From Syntrophotalea carbinolica DSM 2380 (GTDB taxonomy: Bacteria > Desulfobacterota > Desulfuromonadia > Desulfuromonadales > Syntrophotaleaceae), in NCBI RefSeq assembly GCF_000012885.1, contig NC_007498.2, forward strand, positions 2,683,501-2,747,500: a DNA stretch of 64,000 nucleotides, written 5' to 3'. Shown piece by piece: positions 36,813-46,733 of this stretch. The position numbers and the translations under genes are program-made. The stretch's first letter is position 1; each line of letters starts with the position of its first letter. A model generated the notes under the pieces. That model was not told where the DNA came from and ran no database searches. It was given only the letters and a program-made list of their open reading frames with translations.

Positions 36813-37262
36813 TCAGAGCCGAAGGCTCATGGCAATTTCATCGCAATCGGGAAACTTGGGGCACTTGAGACAATCGCTCCAGATCTTTTGCGGGAGCTCC
36901 GACTTCTCGATATAGTCGAAACCCATTTTTTCGAAAAAACCCGGTTGGTAGGTCAGGGCGAAGACCTGCTTTATACCCAAGGCCCGCGCCTCCTCCAGAC
37001 AGGCCTGAACCAGCTGGCGCCCCACGCCTCGGCGTTCATGAGCCTGCGAAACGGCCAGCGAGCGGATCTCCGCCAGGTCTTCCCAGCAGATATGCAAAGC
37101 CACGGCACCAACCACCTCGCCATCCTGCTCCTGAATGTAAAAATCACGCAGGCATTCGTACATATCGACCAGAGAGCGAGACAGCATAAGCCCTTTCTGG
37201 GCATAGCTGAGCAACAACTTATGAATGACCTTGACGTCAGGAATACGTGCTTTACGGATCAT
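36813..37262 (-). CDS. argA: GNAT N-acetyltransferase, ArgA-like
   Basis: 149 residues of the stand-alone GNAT type annotated as N-acetylglutamate synthase in this bacterial group. Visible are the opening MIRKARIPDVKVIHKLL, SLAVSQAHERRGVGRQLV with the acetyl-CoA loop (RRGVGRQL), and a family-typical tail with SDCLKCPKFPDCDE containing a Cys pattern CxxCPxxPxC. It makes N-acetylglutamate, the first step of arginine synthesis, if the assignment holds. It starts 4 bp after the recN stop, so it is cotranscribed with nadK-recN. The name argA is family-based; the substrate is not proved by sequence. Confidence 0.75.
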   Translation of the reverse strand: MIRKARIPDVKVIHKLLLSYAQKGLMLSRSLVDMYECLRDFYIQEQDGEVVGAVALHICWEDLAEIRSLAVSQAHERRGVGRQLVQACLEEARALGIKQVFALTYQPGFFEKMGFDYIEKSELPQKIWSDCLKCPKFPDCDEIAMSLRL

Positions 37263-37266
37263 GAAT

Positions 37267-38949
37267 TCACCCCTCTGTTTGTTGCTGCGTCATGGACTGA
37301 TCGATGATTTCGCGAGCGTGCTCCAGGGTCCGCTCCGTGACCTGGGCTCCGCCCAGCATGCGCGCCATTTCCTCGACCCGCTGCTCTCCGACCAACGATA
37401 TCAGTTCCGTATAGGTACGTCCGTCCTTTTCCTGCTTTTGCACCCTGTAGTGATGATCGGCAAAGGAAGCCACCTGGGGTAGATGGGTTACACAAAGAAC
37501 CTGCGCCTGGCTTGCGATATCGCGAAGCTTCGCACCGATAGCGCTTGCAGCGACCCCTCCGACGCCGGCATCGACTTCGTCGAAGATAAGCGTAGAGATC
37601 TCATCTCCGCCGGGGGCCGCCCGTCTCAGGGCCAGCATTATTCGGGACAACTCCCCCCCCGAGGCGATCCAGGCCAGAGGTTTGGGCGCTTCGCCAGCAT
37701 TCGGTGCAAGATAGAATTCGCCCCGCTCCAGCCCCTGGGGACCGGGCTCGTCAAGGGCAAAAAGCCGCATTTCGAAAGTGGCCCGCTGCATGGCAAGATC
37801 TGCCAACTGTTCTTCCACCGCACGGGCCAATTGTTCGGCGGCCTCTTGACGTCGAACTGAAATAGCCTCCGCCTTCCCGCGGAGAGCCTGTTCACTTTCG
37901 GACAAAGCCTGCTGCAGGGCTTCGCGCCTGGCGTCGGCATGAAGCAGATCCTCGATCTGGTCATCGATCGTTTGCGCATGGGCAACAAGACCATCGGCCT
38001 CCATACCATATTTGCGTTTAAGACCGGCGATTATATCCAGACGCTTTTCGACTTCGGCCTGCCGGTTCGGATCAAACGCCACCCGTCCGGCATACTCGCG
38101 CAACTTGAAGGCGACATCTTCGATCACATACAAAGCGCTACGGATCTCTTCCGCCGGCTTACTTAAGAACGCATCGACATCACAAAGCTTCTCCAAGTCG
38201 CCTGCAACGGCATCGAGTTGCTCGCTGATCGCCCCCTCGGCAGCGTAAAAGGCTTCGTAGCCGCGCTCGGCAACCCGCACCAGACGCTCGGAATTCTGCA
38301 TCAGACGTCGCTCGACAAGCAGCTCCTCCTCTTCCCCCTTCCGGAGGGCGGCCGCCGCCAGTTCGCGCCGCTGAAACTCCAGCTGTTCAAGGCGCTCGCG
38401 CCGCTGGTGTTCGGCTTCTTCAAGGGACTGCAGATGCAGGGTCTGTTCACGAACCTGTACGAACTCTTCGCCGTACGCCTGGACTTCTTCAGTCAAACCG
38501 GCAAAACGGTCCAACAGGGACAGATGGTGCTCGACGCGTTGCAGGCTCTGATGTTCGTGTTGTCCATAGATATTCATCAGGCGGGTGGTTATCGGTTGCA
38601 ATTGGGACAGCTTGGCCAGCGAACCGTTGATGAAAATTTTATTGCGCCCTGTCGGATTGACAACCCGCTTTACCAACAGTTCGTCCTCGTCCCCGAACCC
38701 GGCCTCAGCCAGTTCGCGCCGCAACAGGGGCGTACCGGAAAGGTCGAAAACCGCCTCCACCACAGCCTCGTTCTCACCCGTACGTACCAGCTCCGGTTTG
38801 GCCCGCCCGCCCAGGATAAGGGCCACCGCATCGATAATGATCGATTTGCCGGCACCGGTTTCACCCGTGAGCACACTGAATCCGTCACAGAATGACACAT
38901 GCAGTCGGTCAATAATCGCGAAATGCCTGATATGGAGATCCGTCAGCAT
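37267..38949 (-). CDS. recN: DNA repair protein RecN
   Basis: 560 residues, SMC-like. Walker A GETGAGKSIIIDAVALILGG lies near the N-terminus. The ABC signature region and Walker B TLIFDEVDAGVGG lie near the C-terminus, separated by coiled coils (about 155-380). RecN acts early in double-strand break repair with RecA. The ATG at 38949 has AAGGGGG 5 bases upstream. It sits 48 bp after nadK and 4 bp before the GNAT gene. No LexA box was recognised upstream, where the nadK gene lies. Confidence 0.96.
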   Translation of the reverse strand: MLTDLHIRHFAIIDRLHVSFCDGFSVLTGETGAGKSIIIDAVALILGGRAKPELVRTGENEAVVEAVFDLSGTPLLRRELAEAGFGDEDELLVKRVVNPTGRNKIFINGSLAKLSQLQPITTRLMNIYGQHEHQSLQRVEHHLSLLDRFAGLTEEVQAYGEEFVQVREQTLHLQSLEEAEHQRRERLEQLEFQRRELAAAALRKGEEEELLVERRLMQNSERLVRVAERGYEAFYAAEGAISEQLDAVAGDLEKLCDVDAFLSKPAEEIRSALYVIEDVAFKLREYAGRVAFDPNRQAEVEKRLDIIAGLKRKYGMEADGLVAHAQTIDDQIEDLLHADARREALQQALSESEQALRGKAEAISVRRQEAAEQLARAVEEQLADLAMQRATFEMRLFALDEPGPQGLERGEFYLAPNAGEAPKPLAWIASGGELSRIMLALRRAAPGGDEISTLIFDEVDAGVGGVAASAIGAKLRDIASQAQVLCVTHLPQVASFADHHYRVQKQEKDGRTYTELISLVGEQRVEEMARMLGGAQVTERTLEHAREIIDQSMTQQQTEG

Positions 38950-38997
38950 TGTTCCCCCTTGATTGAGCAACCCTGCACACGCACCGAGGTACCGGGG

Positions 38998-39855
38998 TCA
39001 GCGTTCCCCCCATCCCAACTTGGTACGCAGCACTTCAAAATACTCTTTCGACGGACTTTTGATCAATCGGGTGCACCGGTCGGCCTTGCGAATCTCAACG
39101 ACATCCCCGGCCTCAAGCGCCATGCCGACCTGTCCGTCCGCCGTCAAAACCACATCCTGGTCCCGAAGCTTCATCTCGATGCGGATACAAGCGGTATCGG
39201 AAACAATAAGCGGCCTGTTGGCCAGCATGTGCGGACAGATGGGTGTCACAACCAGGCAGTGCAAACCCGGCGAAATAATCGGTCCGCCGGCGGACAGATT
39301 ATAAGCCGTCGACCCGGTTGGAGTTGCAATAATCAAGCCGTCGGATTTAAAGGTTGTTAAATAGGCGGTATCAACCGACACCTCCATATCGATAATCCTT
39401 GCGATGGCCCCTTTATTGATAACGACATCGTTGAGGACGCTGAAGCGCCCGGCCTCAAGCCCGTGACGCCATACCACCGCCTCGAGCATCATACGGTCCG
39501 AAAGGGAGAATTCCCCCTTGAGCACTTTCTCCAAAGAGAGATACAACTCTCCGCGCGTAATCTCGGTCAAAAAACCGAGGCTGCCGAGATTGACCCCCAG
39601 AATCGGCACATCACGTCCGCAAACCTGCCGCGCCACCGAAATGAGGGTGCCGTCGCCGCCCAGAACGATGATCAGGTCGACCATACCGGGAATGGACCCG
39701 CGATCATGAGATTGCTCAGCGTCGCCGACATCCTGCGCCAGTTTCTTTTCCAGAAAAACTTCCAGCCCCCGACCACGCAGCCAGCCGACAACATCGCGAG
39801 CCACCATGACGGCATCAGGATGATTGCATTTTGCGTAAATACCGATTCTTTTCAT
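38998..39855 (-). CDS. nadK: NAD kinase
   Basis: 285 residues, phosphorylating NAD to NADP with ATP. The GGDGT motif occurs in LIIVLGGDGTLISVARQV, and the second conserved block SDGLIIATPTGSTAYNLSAGGPI is complete. The ATG at 39855 (MKRIGIYAKCNHPDAV) follows GGAG by 10 bases; earlier Met codons in frame give an atypical leader. It is first in a nadK-recN-GNAT operon. Confidence 0.96.
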   Translation of the reverse strand: MKRIGIYAKCNHPDAVMVARDVVGWLRGRGLEVFLEKKLAQDVGDAEQSHDRGSIPGMVDLIIVLGGDGTLISVARQVCGRDVPILGVNLGSLGFLTEITRGELYLSLEKVLKGEFSLSDRMMLEAVVWRHGLEAGRFSVLNDVVINKGAIARIIDMEVSVDTAYLTTFKSDGLIIATPTGSTAYNLSAGGPIISPGLHCLVVTPICPHMLANRPLIVSDTACIRIEMKLRDQDVVLTADGQVGMALEAGDVVEIRKADRCTRLIKSPSKEYFEVLRTKLGWGER

Positions 39856-40076
39856 AGGAATACACTCTCCGCCCGCAAAGATCAGACGCGAAACTAACAT
39901 ATCCATCCACGCAAAGTCCATCACTTTCAAGAACTTAGCCCCGTTGAAGCGGTTGTGGCAGGAGGTAAATTCATGCTACATTCAGATCCAGGTCAACAGA
40001 CAACGGAACACCATGGCGCGCCCATGCTTGTCTGATCGACACGGCGACCCTACTTCTCCCGACAAGGATCAATGCA

Positions 40077-41375
40077 GTGGATCTGTTCGAAAGCGATATT
40101 CACACAAACGCCCAAGCCCCCATGGCCGAGCGCATGCGTCCGCGCACGCTTGAGGAAATGGTCGGCCAACAACACCTGATCGGCACCGACAAAGTCCTGC
40201 GGCGCCTTATCGAATCGGACAGACTTTCCTCTGTCATTTTCTGGGGCCCCCCGGGGACCGGCAAGACCACCATGGCGCAAGTGATTGCCGGCTCGACCCG
40301 CAGCCGCTTTGTCTTTTTCTCCGCTGTTCTGCAAGGCATCAAAGAGGTCCGCGAAATCGTCAAGAAAGCCAGAGAGGAACGCGCCTACCATAACCGCAAG
40401 ACCCTGCTTTTCGTCGATGAGATACACCGCTTCAACAAAGCCCAGCAGGATGCCTTTCTCCCCTACGTGGAAAAAGGCGATATCACGCTGATCGGAGCGA
40501 CTACCGAAAACCCCTCCTTCGAGATCAACTCGGCCCTCCTGTCACGGTCGCGGGTATTTGTTCTTCAACCATTGGACGCAGCCGACATCGCACAGCTTCT
40601 CCAACGCGCCCTGACCGATTCGCGGGGTCTCGACAACAAATTCCCCGAAACCGATAGCGAAACGCTGGCTTTTCTTGCCGGTCAGGCGCAGGGCGATGCC
40701 CGGGTGGCACTCAACGCCCTGGAAGTGGCCGCAGACCTGAGCAAAGAACAGCGGGCGATTACCTTACAGGCGGTCAAAGATGCCCTGCAGCAGCGAGGCA
40801 TCCGCTACGACAAGGGCGCTGAAGAACACTATAACGTCATCTCCGCTTTCATCAAAAGCCTGCGCGGCTCGGATCCCGATGCAGCTCTCTATTGGCTGGC
40901 ACGTATGATCGAAGCGGGAGAAGACCCCCTTTTCATTGCCCGGCGCATGGTTATTTTCGCAGCCGAAGATGTCGGCAACGCCGACCCGCGCGGCCTGCAA
41001 CTGGCCGTTGCCAGCCAACAGGCCGTCCATTTCATCGGCATGCCGGAGGGACGTATCCCGCTGGCCCAAGCCGCAACCTATCTGGCCTGTGCGCCCAAGA
41101 GCAATGCATCCTACCTCGGTATCGACCGCGCCTTGGACACCGTGCGCAAAAGCGGCAGTCTGCCGGTTCCGGCGCATCTTTGCAATGCACCGACGCGCCT
41201 CATGAAAGACATGGGTTACGGCGACGGCTACCGTTACCCCCACGACTATCCCGGCGCCTGGGTCGCCCAGGAGTACCTCCCGGAAGACCTGCGCGGAAAA
41301 CGCTTCTACGAATCTTCCGAAAGAGGCTATGAAAGGCGCATGCAGGAATTCTGCAAGCAACGCAAACCCGACTGA
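40077..41375 (+). CDS. rarA: Replication-associated AAA+ ATPase RarA/MgsA
   Basis: 432 residues from the GTG at 40077, with AAGGA 8 bases upstream. RarA binds SSB and acts at stalled replication forks. The protein shows QQHLIGTDKVLRR, Walker A GPPGTGKTTMAQV, Walker B LLFVDEIHRFNKAQQDAFLP and sensor region GATTENPSFEIN, followed by the C-terminal clamp-loader-like tetramerisation region (YHNVISAFIKS-like YNVISAFIKSLRGSD, and PDDYPG-like HDYPGAWVAQEYLP). Divergent from the nadK operon. Confidence 0.95.
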   Translation: MDLFESDIHTNAQAPMAERMRPRTLEEMVGQQHLIGTDKVLRRLIESDRLSSVIFWGPPGTGKTTMAQVIAGSTRSRFVFFSAVLQGIKEVREIVKKAREERAYHNRKTLLFVDEIHRFNKAQQDAFLPYVEKGDITLIGATTENPSFEINSALLSRSRVFVLQPLDAADIAQLLQRALTDSRGLDNKFPETDSETLAFLAGQAQGDARVALNALEVAADLSKEQRAITLQAVKDALQQRGIRYDKGAEEHYNVISAFIKSLRGSDPDAALYWLARMIEAGEDPLFIARRMVIFAAEDVGNADPRGLQLAVASQQAVHFIGMPEGRIPLAQAATYLACAPKSNASYLGIDRALDTVRKSGSLPVPAHLCNAPTRLMKDMGYGDGYRYPHDYPGAWVAQEYLPEDLRGKRFYESSERGYERRMQEFCKQRKPD

Positions 41376-41736
41376 TTCAGCGGTGGCCGCCCTTCATGTA
41401 AGCATAAAGGCCATGCCGTATCCGCCCCCCTGTCGCTTCAGGCGCCGCAACCTCCATCAGAACGCTAAATCTGCACTGGTCGGATTCGCATCCCAGCAGA
41501 AAGCATCCCTCCCGAAATAACCACAATTCCATTCTTTTTCCGACCGGATATTACGCTTGACCCCAAATGAATAAATTGCAAAAATACATATTAATTGTAT
41601 GCTAAACATACATTTGGAATTTGTTTTATTGGGCCGTCACAATTAGCACTCGAAGCATCTATTTGCACCACTAAATGATAAAAATCTCACCAAGCACTTC
41701 ACCAAGTCTTAACTAACCCTGAGAACACAAGACTAT
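41376..41736. other. Gene-free AT-rich gap before the HD-GYP gene
   Basis: About 360 bp that become strongly AT-rich after 41520. It contains an inverted repeat TGTATG-N5-CATACA at 41596-41612, about 125 bp before the next start. No gene, terminator or RNA is recognisable. Confidence 0.5.
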
Positions 41737-44019
41737 ATGAGTGAGGCACCCCTATATAACAGCAGAATTTTCAATATCTACCTCAAACTTGTTCGCCACA
41801 AATTTGACCACATAAAACCGAATATATTATTAGAAAAAGCAAACATCGAGCCCTACGAAGTTGCAGACTGCAATCACTGGTTCACCCAGCAGCAGCTGGA
41901 TCGTTTTTACGACACCCTGATCCGGGAAACCGGTGACATGCAGATAGCTCGCGAAGCCGGTCGCTTTGCCGCAGCTCCGGAATCTTCCGGATTTATCCGC
42001 CAGAACATTCTGGGCTTTGCATCCCCTGCCAGCGCCTTCAAGAATCTCAGACGAACCATGGCGCATCTTACCCATTCCTGTACTTTCGAATGCAGGCAAC
42101 TCAGTTCCACCCAGGTGGAAATCACGGTTCACAAGGTTCCCGGCACCAGAGAAAACGCCGGTCAATGTCATTTCCGCCAGGGCATGTTCGAAGCCATAGT
42201 CACCATTTTCAACCTGGAAATGCCTCGCATCGACCACTCGGAGTGCCTTGGTTCAGGGGGGGATTGTTGCCGTTACCTTATCAGTTGGAAGGCATCTGCC
42301 TGCCAGACACTGCAAAAAATCCGTAATTTTTCGGCCTTCGCAGCTTTGGCCGCGCCGACGGCCGCATGGTTTTTCAACCCGCAATGGGCCCTGCAGGTGG
42401 TTCTGCCTGTTTCAATAACTGGATTTTTCGGCCTTTCGTTTATTGCTGACAACCTTCAAAAATCCCACCTGTCCAAAAGTATCTTCCACCTGCGCAATTC
42501 CTCCGAAGACATGGTGGATCAAATCAGCCGAAACTACAACAACGCCCTGCTCACCAACGAAATATCGCGGGCTATCAGCAGCAAGACAACCATCGAGGGC
42601 ATTCTTCGCAGCGTCTCCCAGGCCTTTGAAAAACGTCTTGATTTCGACCGGGGGCTGATACTGCTGGCAGATACGGACAGAACCCGGCTCCATTTCCGGG
42701 CCGGATTCGGACTGCCGGAAAGGATAAAGAGCCTTTTAAAAAACACCGTATTTCCCCTCTGTGCACATCCCAACGGCGATATCTTCTCCATTGCTTTTCA
42801 AAAACAAAAATCTTTTCTCATCAACGACATCAACGACCCGCAGGGCCAATTTCCGGATTACAGTCTCAATTTTTTACGTAAAACCGGATGTCAGGCGGCC
42901 GTATGTTGCCCGATCCTGTGCGATGGCAAAGCCCTGGGAGTCCTGGTAGCGGATCATACCCAATCGCACCGCCCGCTGACTCAAAGCGACCTCAACCTGC
43001 TCAGCGGGCTGGCCAATGTTATCGGCGTCAGCATTCGCAACGCTCAACTGCTGGCTTCGCGCAAGCGCCAGTTCGACTCGACCCTTCAGGTTCTCGCGGC
43101 CACCATCGATGCACGTGACCCGCTTACCGCAGGCCACTCGGAAAAGGTTACCGAATACTCTCTGGGCATATGCAGGGAGCTCAACCTTTCTGAAGATTAC
43201 TGCGAAATGGTCAGGGTCGCCGCCCTTTTGCACGATTACGGCAAAATCGCCGTTCCCGATGCCATTCTGAAAAAATGCGGACGCCTGACAGTGGAAGAAT
43301 ATGAAACGGTAAAAACCCACGCGCAGCGCACCCAGAGTATCCTGAAACAGATCAATTTTGAGGGAATCTACAAACGCGTACCGCTGGTTGCGGGGGCACA
43401 TCATGAAAAAATCGACGGCAGTGGCTACCCCAAAGGATTGACCGGTACGGAAATCCCTATCGGTGCCAAAATCATTGCCGTGGCGGACTTTTTTGAAGCG
43501 ATTACCGCGCAGCGCCACTACCGCGCCCCCATGCCTTTGCATATCGCCTACAAGGTTTTAAAACAGGAAGCCCTGGCGCATTTTGACGGGAGAATCGTCC
43601 AGGCTTTCCTTGCATATTTCAAAAGAGTCTATCCTGACGACTATGAGCGCATGGTTCGCCACGCCCCTGTCGTCAAACGTGAAATAGAACGCGTACCATG
43701 CCGCACGCCGGTCGTCTTTGAAAATAGAGGGCAGTCGGTATTCGGCACCAGCACAGATATCAGCACCGGCGGCATATTCGTTGCCAGCAATGAAACTATT
43801 GCCGTAGGCACCCCGGTCAGACTGTCCTTTTTCCTGCCCAACAGTCCAAGCAATATCATTGAAGCCGGGGGGCGTGTCGCCTGGATCAACAACCCGTCCC
43901 TGCCTCGCAAACTGACTTTTCCATCCGGATTTGGCGTGGAATTTGTCGGCCTCCACCGTAAAGCCATCAGCGCCGTGCGCAGCTTCACCCACTCTACGCC
44001 CCAAACGGCGCGTGCCTGA
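41737..44019 (+). CDS. GAF-HD-GYP-PilZ c-di-GMP phosphodiesterase
   Basis: 760 residues. The N-terminal 185 resemble a small-molecule sensing domain I cannot name, with a Cys-rich stretch (115, 119, 170, 177, 178). Two hydrophobic segments follow (about 200-215 and 220-235). Then come a GAF domain (about 280-435), an HD-GYP domain with HSEKV, LLHDYGKIAVPDAIL and HHEKIDGSGYPKGL (about 440-640), and a C-terminal PilZ domain (about 647-745) with RVPCR and DISTGGIFV, the c-di-GMP-binding signatures. HD-GYP enzymes degrade c-di-GMP; a PilZ domain on the same chain could sense substrate or product. Signature residues are intact, with Tyr for Ile in HDIGK. Confidence 0.88.
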   Translation: MSEAPLYNSRIFNIYLKLVRHKFDHIKPNILLEKANIEPYEVADCNHWFTQQQLDRFYDTLIRETGDMQIAREAGRFAAAPESSGFIRQNILGFASPASAFKNLRRTMAHLTHSCTFECRQLSSTQVEITVHKVPGTRENAGQCHFRQGMFEAIVTIFNLEMPRIDHSECLGSGGDCCRYLISWKASACQTLQKIRNFSAFAALAAPTAAWFFNPQWALQVVLPVSITGFFGLSFIADNLQKSHLSKSIFHLRNSSEDMVDQISRNYNNALLTNEISRAISSKTTIEGILRSVSQAFEKRLDFDRGLILLADTDRTRLHFRAGFGLPERIKSLLKNTVFPLCAHPNGDIFSIAFQKQKSFLINDINDPQGQFPDYSLNFLRKTGCQAAVCCPILCDGKALGVLVADHTQSHRPLTQSDLNLLSGLANVIGVSIRNAQLLASRKRQFDSTLQVLAATIDARDPLTAGHSEKVTEYSLGICRELNLSEDYCEMVRVAALLHDYGKIAVPDAILKKCGRLTVEEYETVKTHAQRTQSILKQINFEGIYKRVPLVAGAHHEKIDGSGYPKGLTGTEIPIGAKIIAVADFFEAITAQRHYRAPMPLHIAYKVLKQEALAHFDGRIVQAFLAYFKRVYPDDYERMVRHAPVVKREIERVPCRTPVVFENRGQSVFGTSTDISTGGIFVASNETIAVGTPVRLSFFLPNSPSNIIEAGGRVAWINNPSLPRKLTFPSGFGVEFVGLHRKAISAVRSFTHSTPQTARA

Positions 44020-44142
44020 GCCTGGCGGCAACGTCCGAAGCTGAATGCCCCCGCAGACCTCCTTGTCAGCTATGGGAAAACCCGCCAATCGGCCGAATCT
44101 ACGATAGCCGCCGATGCCGGCGGTCCCGCGCATCGCTGAATG

Positions 44143-44182
44143 AAAAAGACCGGAAACGACGACAGCCGATTCCGGTCTTTTT
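44143..44182. terminator. Bidirectional terminator, HD-GYP gene and bcp
   Basis: Stem AAAAAGACCGGAA with TTCCGGTCTTTTT (13 bp, perfect) and a 14-base loop. T-runs follow on both strands, so it serves the plus-strand HD-GYP gene and the minus-strand bcp operon, which converge here. Confidence 0.88.
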
Positions 44183-44206
44183 AGGTATGTTCCACTTCAG
44201 CGGCAA

Positions 44207-44680
44207 TCAGTCTTGCCGCGCGTTTAAATACTCCAGCACTTCAAGAGGATGGGCTTCAGCCTTTTTAACACGCGGCCAGTGTTTCACGATGGTTCCGTCA
44301 GGACCGATGATCACCGTGGAACGAAAGGTCCCCATAACTTTTTTGCCGTACATGGTCTTTTCCCCGAAGGCGTTATACGCCTGCATCATCAGGGTCTCAG
44401 GATCGGACAGCAGAACAAAAGGCAGGCCGAACTTGTCGATGAAACGATCGTGGGAAGCCAGGCTGTCTTTGCTGATCCCCAGCAATACGACCTCCTGTTG
44501 CTGAAACCGGGTATGCAAATCCCGAAACGCGCACGCCTCCTTGGTACATCCGGCAGTATTATCCTTGGGATAAAAATAAATAACTACCGTCCTTCCCGCA
44601 TAATCGGCCAAGGCATGCCAGTTCCCGTCTGACCCCTCCAGCTTGAAATCCGGAGCTTTTTGTCCTTCAAGGGTCGTCAT
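44207..44680 (-). CDS. bcp: Thioredoxin-dependent peroxiredoxin (Bcp/PrxQ)
   Basis: 157 residues, reducing hydroperoxides. TVVIYFYPKDNTAGCTKEACAFRDL carries the peroxidatic Cys (GCT) and the resolving Cys five residues later. Start at 44680 (MTTLEGQKAPDFKLEG) follows GGAG at 9 bases. It is last in an operon with the NifU-like and HAD genes (minus strand) and faces a terminator at 44182. Confidence 0.95.
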   Translation of the reverse strand: MTTLEGQKAPDFKLEGSDGNWHALADYAGRTVVIYFYPKDNTAGCTKEACAFRDLHTRFQQQEVVLLGISKDSLASHDRFIDKFGLPFVLLSDPETLMMQAYNAFGEKTMYGKKVMGTFRSTVIIGPDGTIVKHWPRVKKAEAHPLEVLEYLNARQD

Positions 44681-44755
44681 GTTCAAGTTCTCCCCGTTGT
44701 CATCCGATCGATATAAACGGAACAACCGATAGGCGTCCTTCCGGCACCGAGAGTT

Positions 44756-44983
44756 TCAGTCCTCTGCGCGCACAACTTCCTTAACACCCGGCACCTGCGC
44801 CTTGAGAGTGCGCTCGATGCCCATCTTCAGGGTCATGGTCGACATGGGACACGAACCACAGGCCCCCTTCAATCGAACTTTCACAACCCCGTCTTCGCTG
44901 ATATCCACCAATTCCACATCGCCGCCATCCGCCTGCAGGGACGGGCGAATCTTATCCAGAATTTCCAGAACCTGTTCTTTCAT
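44756..44983 (-). CDS. NifU C-terminal-domain Fe-S scaffold protein
   Basis: 75 residues, consisting of only the NifU-like C-terminal domain: [26 protein letters not shown], then [13 protein letters not shown] with the CxxC pair that holds a transient Fe-S cluster. The ATG at 44983 has GGGGAGG 6 bases upstream. Such Nfu-type proteins carry clusters to target apoproteins. It lies between the HAD and bcp genes. Confidence 0.9.
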   Translation of the reverse strand: MKEQVLEILDKIRPSLQADGGDVELVDISEDGVVKVRLKGACGSCPMSTMTLKMGIERTLKAQVPGVKEVVRAED

Positions 44984-45066
44984 TTGGCACCTCCCCTTGT
45001 CGTCGAGTTCTGTCGTAGCTGCATTGTACCATGCCACCTGCCACATCCGACAGGGATTGTTTTGCA

Positions 45067-45714
45067 TTAAGATGTCACCCCCAGCAATGAGGGAAGGCGC
45101 ATGAGATCCGCGGATGTTGTTACCGGAAAAACCGCAATGCCGAGTTTAACCGGTTCGCGCAGGTCAACATGATAACGATCCCCGACAAACAAAAAACTCT
45201 CCGGAACCCCGCCTATCTCGCCTAACAGCCGTTGCAAGGCCTCGGCATCCGGCTTGGGACGCCAGGTGAATTCGAGCGAATAGATGTGATGGAAGAACTC
45301 CTCTATACCGAGCAAAGCCAGAATTTTGCTGGCGAGAAAGAATCCGTTGTTGGTGTAAACATACAAGGTGTAGCGTTCCTGCAAAAAACGCAGCAGTGTC
45401 GCGAGATTGTCATCGGGCTGCAGATATTTTTCGGGATGGACCGATTCCTCCAGCACCCGAACAAAGTCGCGTAAATCGATTCCGAGTTCCAGGCAGGTAC
45501 GGCTCAACGGAGGGTATTCACCAGGGGTTTCGGTCAACATATGACGCGCATCCTGCAACACGCGACGCGCCTGTGCCAAGGACAGCCCGTGGCTTTCGGC
45601 AACCAGGGAGACGGCCGCCTGTTGGATTTGCTCACCTATTTCCTGACAGTTATACAGCGTCCCGTCCAGATCAAAGACCAGGGAACGGATATCTTTACCG
45701 AATGCGGATACCAT
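45067..45714 (-). CDS. HAD-superfamily hydrolase, nucleotidase-like
   Basis: 215 residues. Motif I is [15 protein letters not shown], motif II the threonine in VYTNNG, and motifs [16 protein letters not shown] and [10 protein letters not shown]. The length and the helical cap (about 20-95) fit pyrimidine 5'-nucleotidase-like members. A strong ribosome site (GGAGGAGG) precedes the ATG. Substrate unknown. It heads an operon with the NifU-like and bcp genes. Confidence 0.83.
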   Translation of the reverse strand: MVSAFGKDIRSLVFDLDGTLYNCQEIGEQIQQAAVSLVAESHGLSLAQARRVLQDARHMLTETPGEYPPLSRTCLELGIDLRDFVRVLEESVHPEKYLQPDDNLATLLRFLQERYTLYVYTNNGFFLASKILALLGIEEFFHHIYSLEFTWRPKPDAEALQRLLGEIGGVPESFLFVGDRYHVDLREPVKLGIAVFPVTTSADLMRLPSLLGVTS

Positions 45715-45793
45715 AACCTCCTCCAGCCTGCTTACAAACCTGAAAAGGGATGTTTAAGCTTAGCAAAACAAACCGTCATGGCAAATCACGGTA

Positions 45794-46519
45794 TCAGCCT
45801 GCAGGTGCGGAGTGGTCTCGCCAACGACATACCTGACCCGGATCATTGGTAAACAGACCGTCGACGCCCATATCAAGCAACGCCTTGAAACGCTGGCGAT
45901 CATCGACAACCCAGGGATACACCTTCAACCCCCGTGCATGGCAAAGCCTGACCTGCTCCGGCAATACTAGATCCTGGCGGGGATGAAAACTTTCGGCGCC
46001 GCACGCCACGGCATCATCGATGCTTTCGACCCAGTGTCGCTGTGCACTTAAAAATCCGACAGGCAACCAGGTAGCCTTACGGCGCAAAGCTTCGAGTAAC
46101 GCATAATCAAAGGACGACACGAGCGCACGGCAACCGGGAAAACGCTCCAACAACCCCACAACGGCCATCCCTGCCGCAAACTCCTTGATTTCAAGATTAA
46201 GCCGAAAATAGCTTCCGGCCCAACGCAAAACCTGATCGAGGGTGGGTATCGGTTCCCCTGCATATCGGGGCGCAAACCAACTGCCGGCGTCGACGGACTG
46301 CAAATCCGCCAGAGAAAAGGTGTGTAACTCCCCGTTAACGTCAGTGGTCCGATCCAGAGTATCATCGTGCATGACCACCGGTACGCCGTCGGCGGTCAGC
46401 CGCACATCGAGTTCGACACCGTCCGCCCCGAACCGCTGCGCAAGCCGAAAGGCGGCCAGGGTGTTTTCCGGAGCCTTGCCTGAGGCACCGCGGTGAGCCC
46501 ATACAACGATTTTTTTCAT
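45794..46519 (-). CDS. ugpQ: Glycerophosphodiester phosphodiesterase
   Basis: 241 residues from the ATG at 46519 (MKKIVVWAHRGASGKAPENTLAAF). The enzyme splits glycerophosphodiesters to glycerol 3-phosphate and an alcohol. The catalytic HR, the metal-binding GADGVELDVRLTADGVPVVMHDDTLDR, and NLEIK are intact, as in cytosolic UgpQ-type enzymes without a signal peptide. The frame continues 40 codons further upstream without family likeness. A ribosome site is poor (GGAGG about 13 bases away). It is divergent from glpX. Confidence 0.9.
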   Translation of the reverse strand: MKKIVVWAHRGASGKAPENTLAAFRLAQRFGADGVELDVRLTADGVPVVMHDDTLDRTTDVNGELHTFSLADLQSVDAGSWFAPRYAGEPIPTLDQVLRWAGSYFRLNLEIKEFAAGMAVVGLLERFPGCRALVSSFDYALLEALRRKATWLPVGFLSAQRHWVESIDDAVACGAESFHPRQDLVLPEQVRLCHARGLKVYPWVVDDRQRFKALLDMGVDGLFTNDPGQVCRWRDHSAPAG

Positions 46520-46733
46520 AGACGGAACAATGCCTCCGCATGAGTCTCGGCGGAATATCCGCCAAATCATGTAAACGAAATCATCTCCCAGACACCGGAG
46601 CAGGTCAAGTTCCATAAGGCATGAAAAGGAGCGAACCATGCGACCTACGTGCTAAAACTTGTTTTTACCGGCGTTTTCTGTCATGATGGCGCCGCTGCAA
46701 ACGGCAGTCTTTACCGCAAGGAGGTTTTCTGAT

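Noticed and set aside
46621..46686. Mini-frames (for example ATG CGA CCT ACG TGC TAA) with an SD-like site upstream of glpX
   Set aside because: A five-codon frame with AAAAGGAG before it could be a leader peptide, but nothing links it to glpX and it is easily due to chance.
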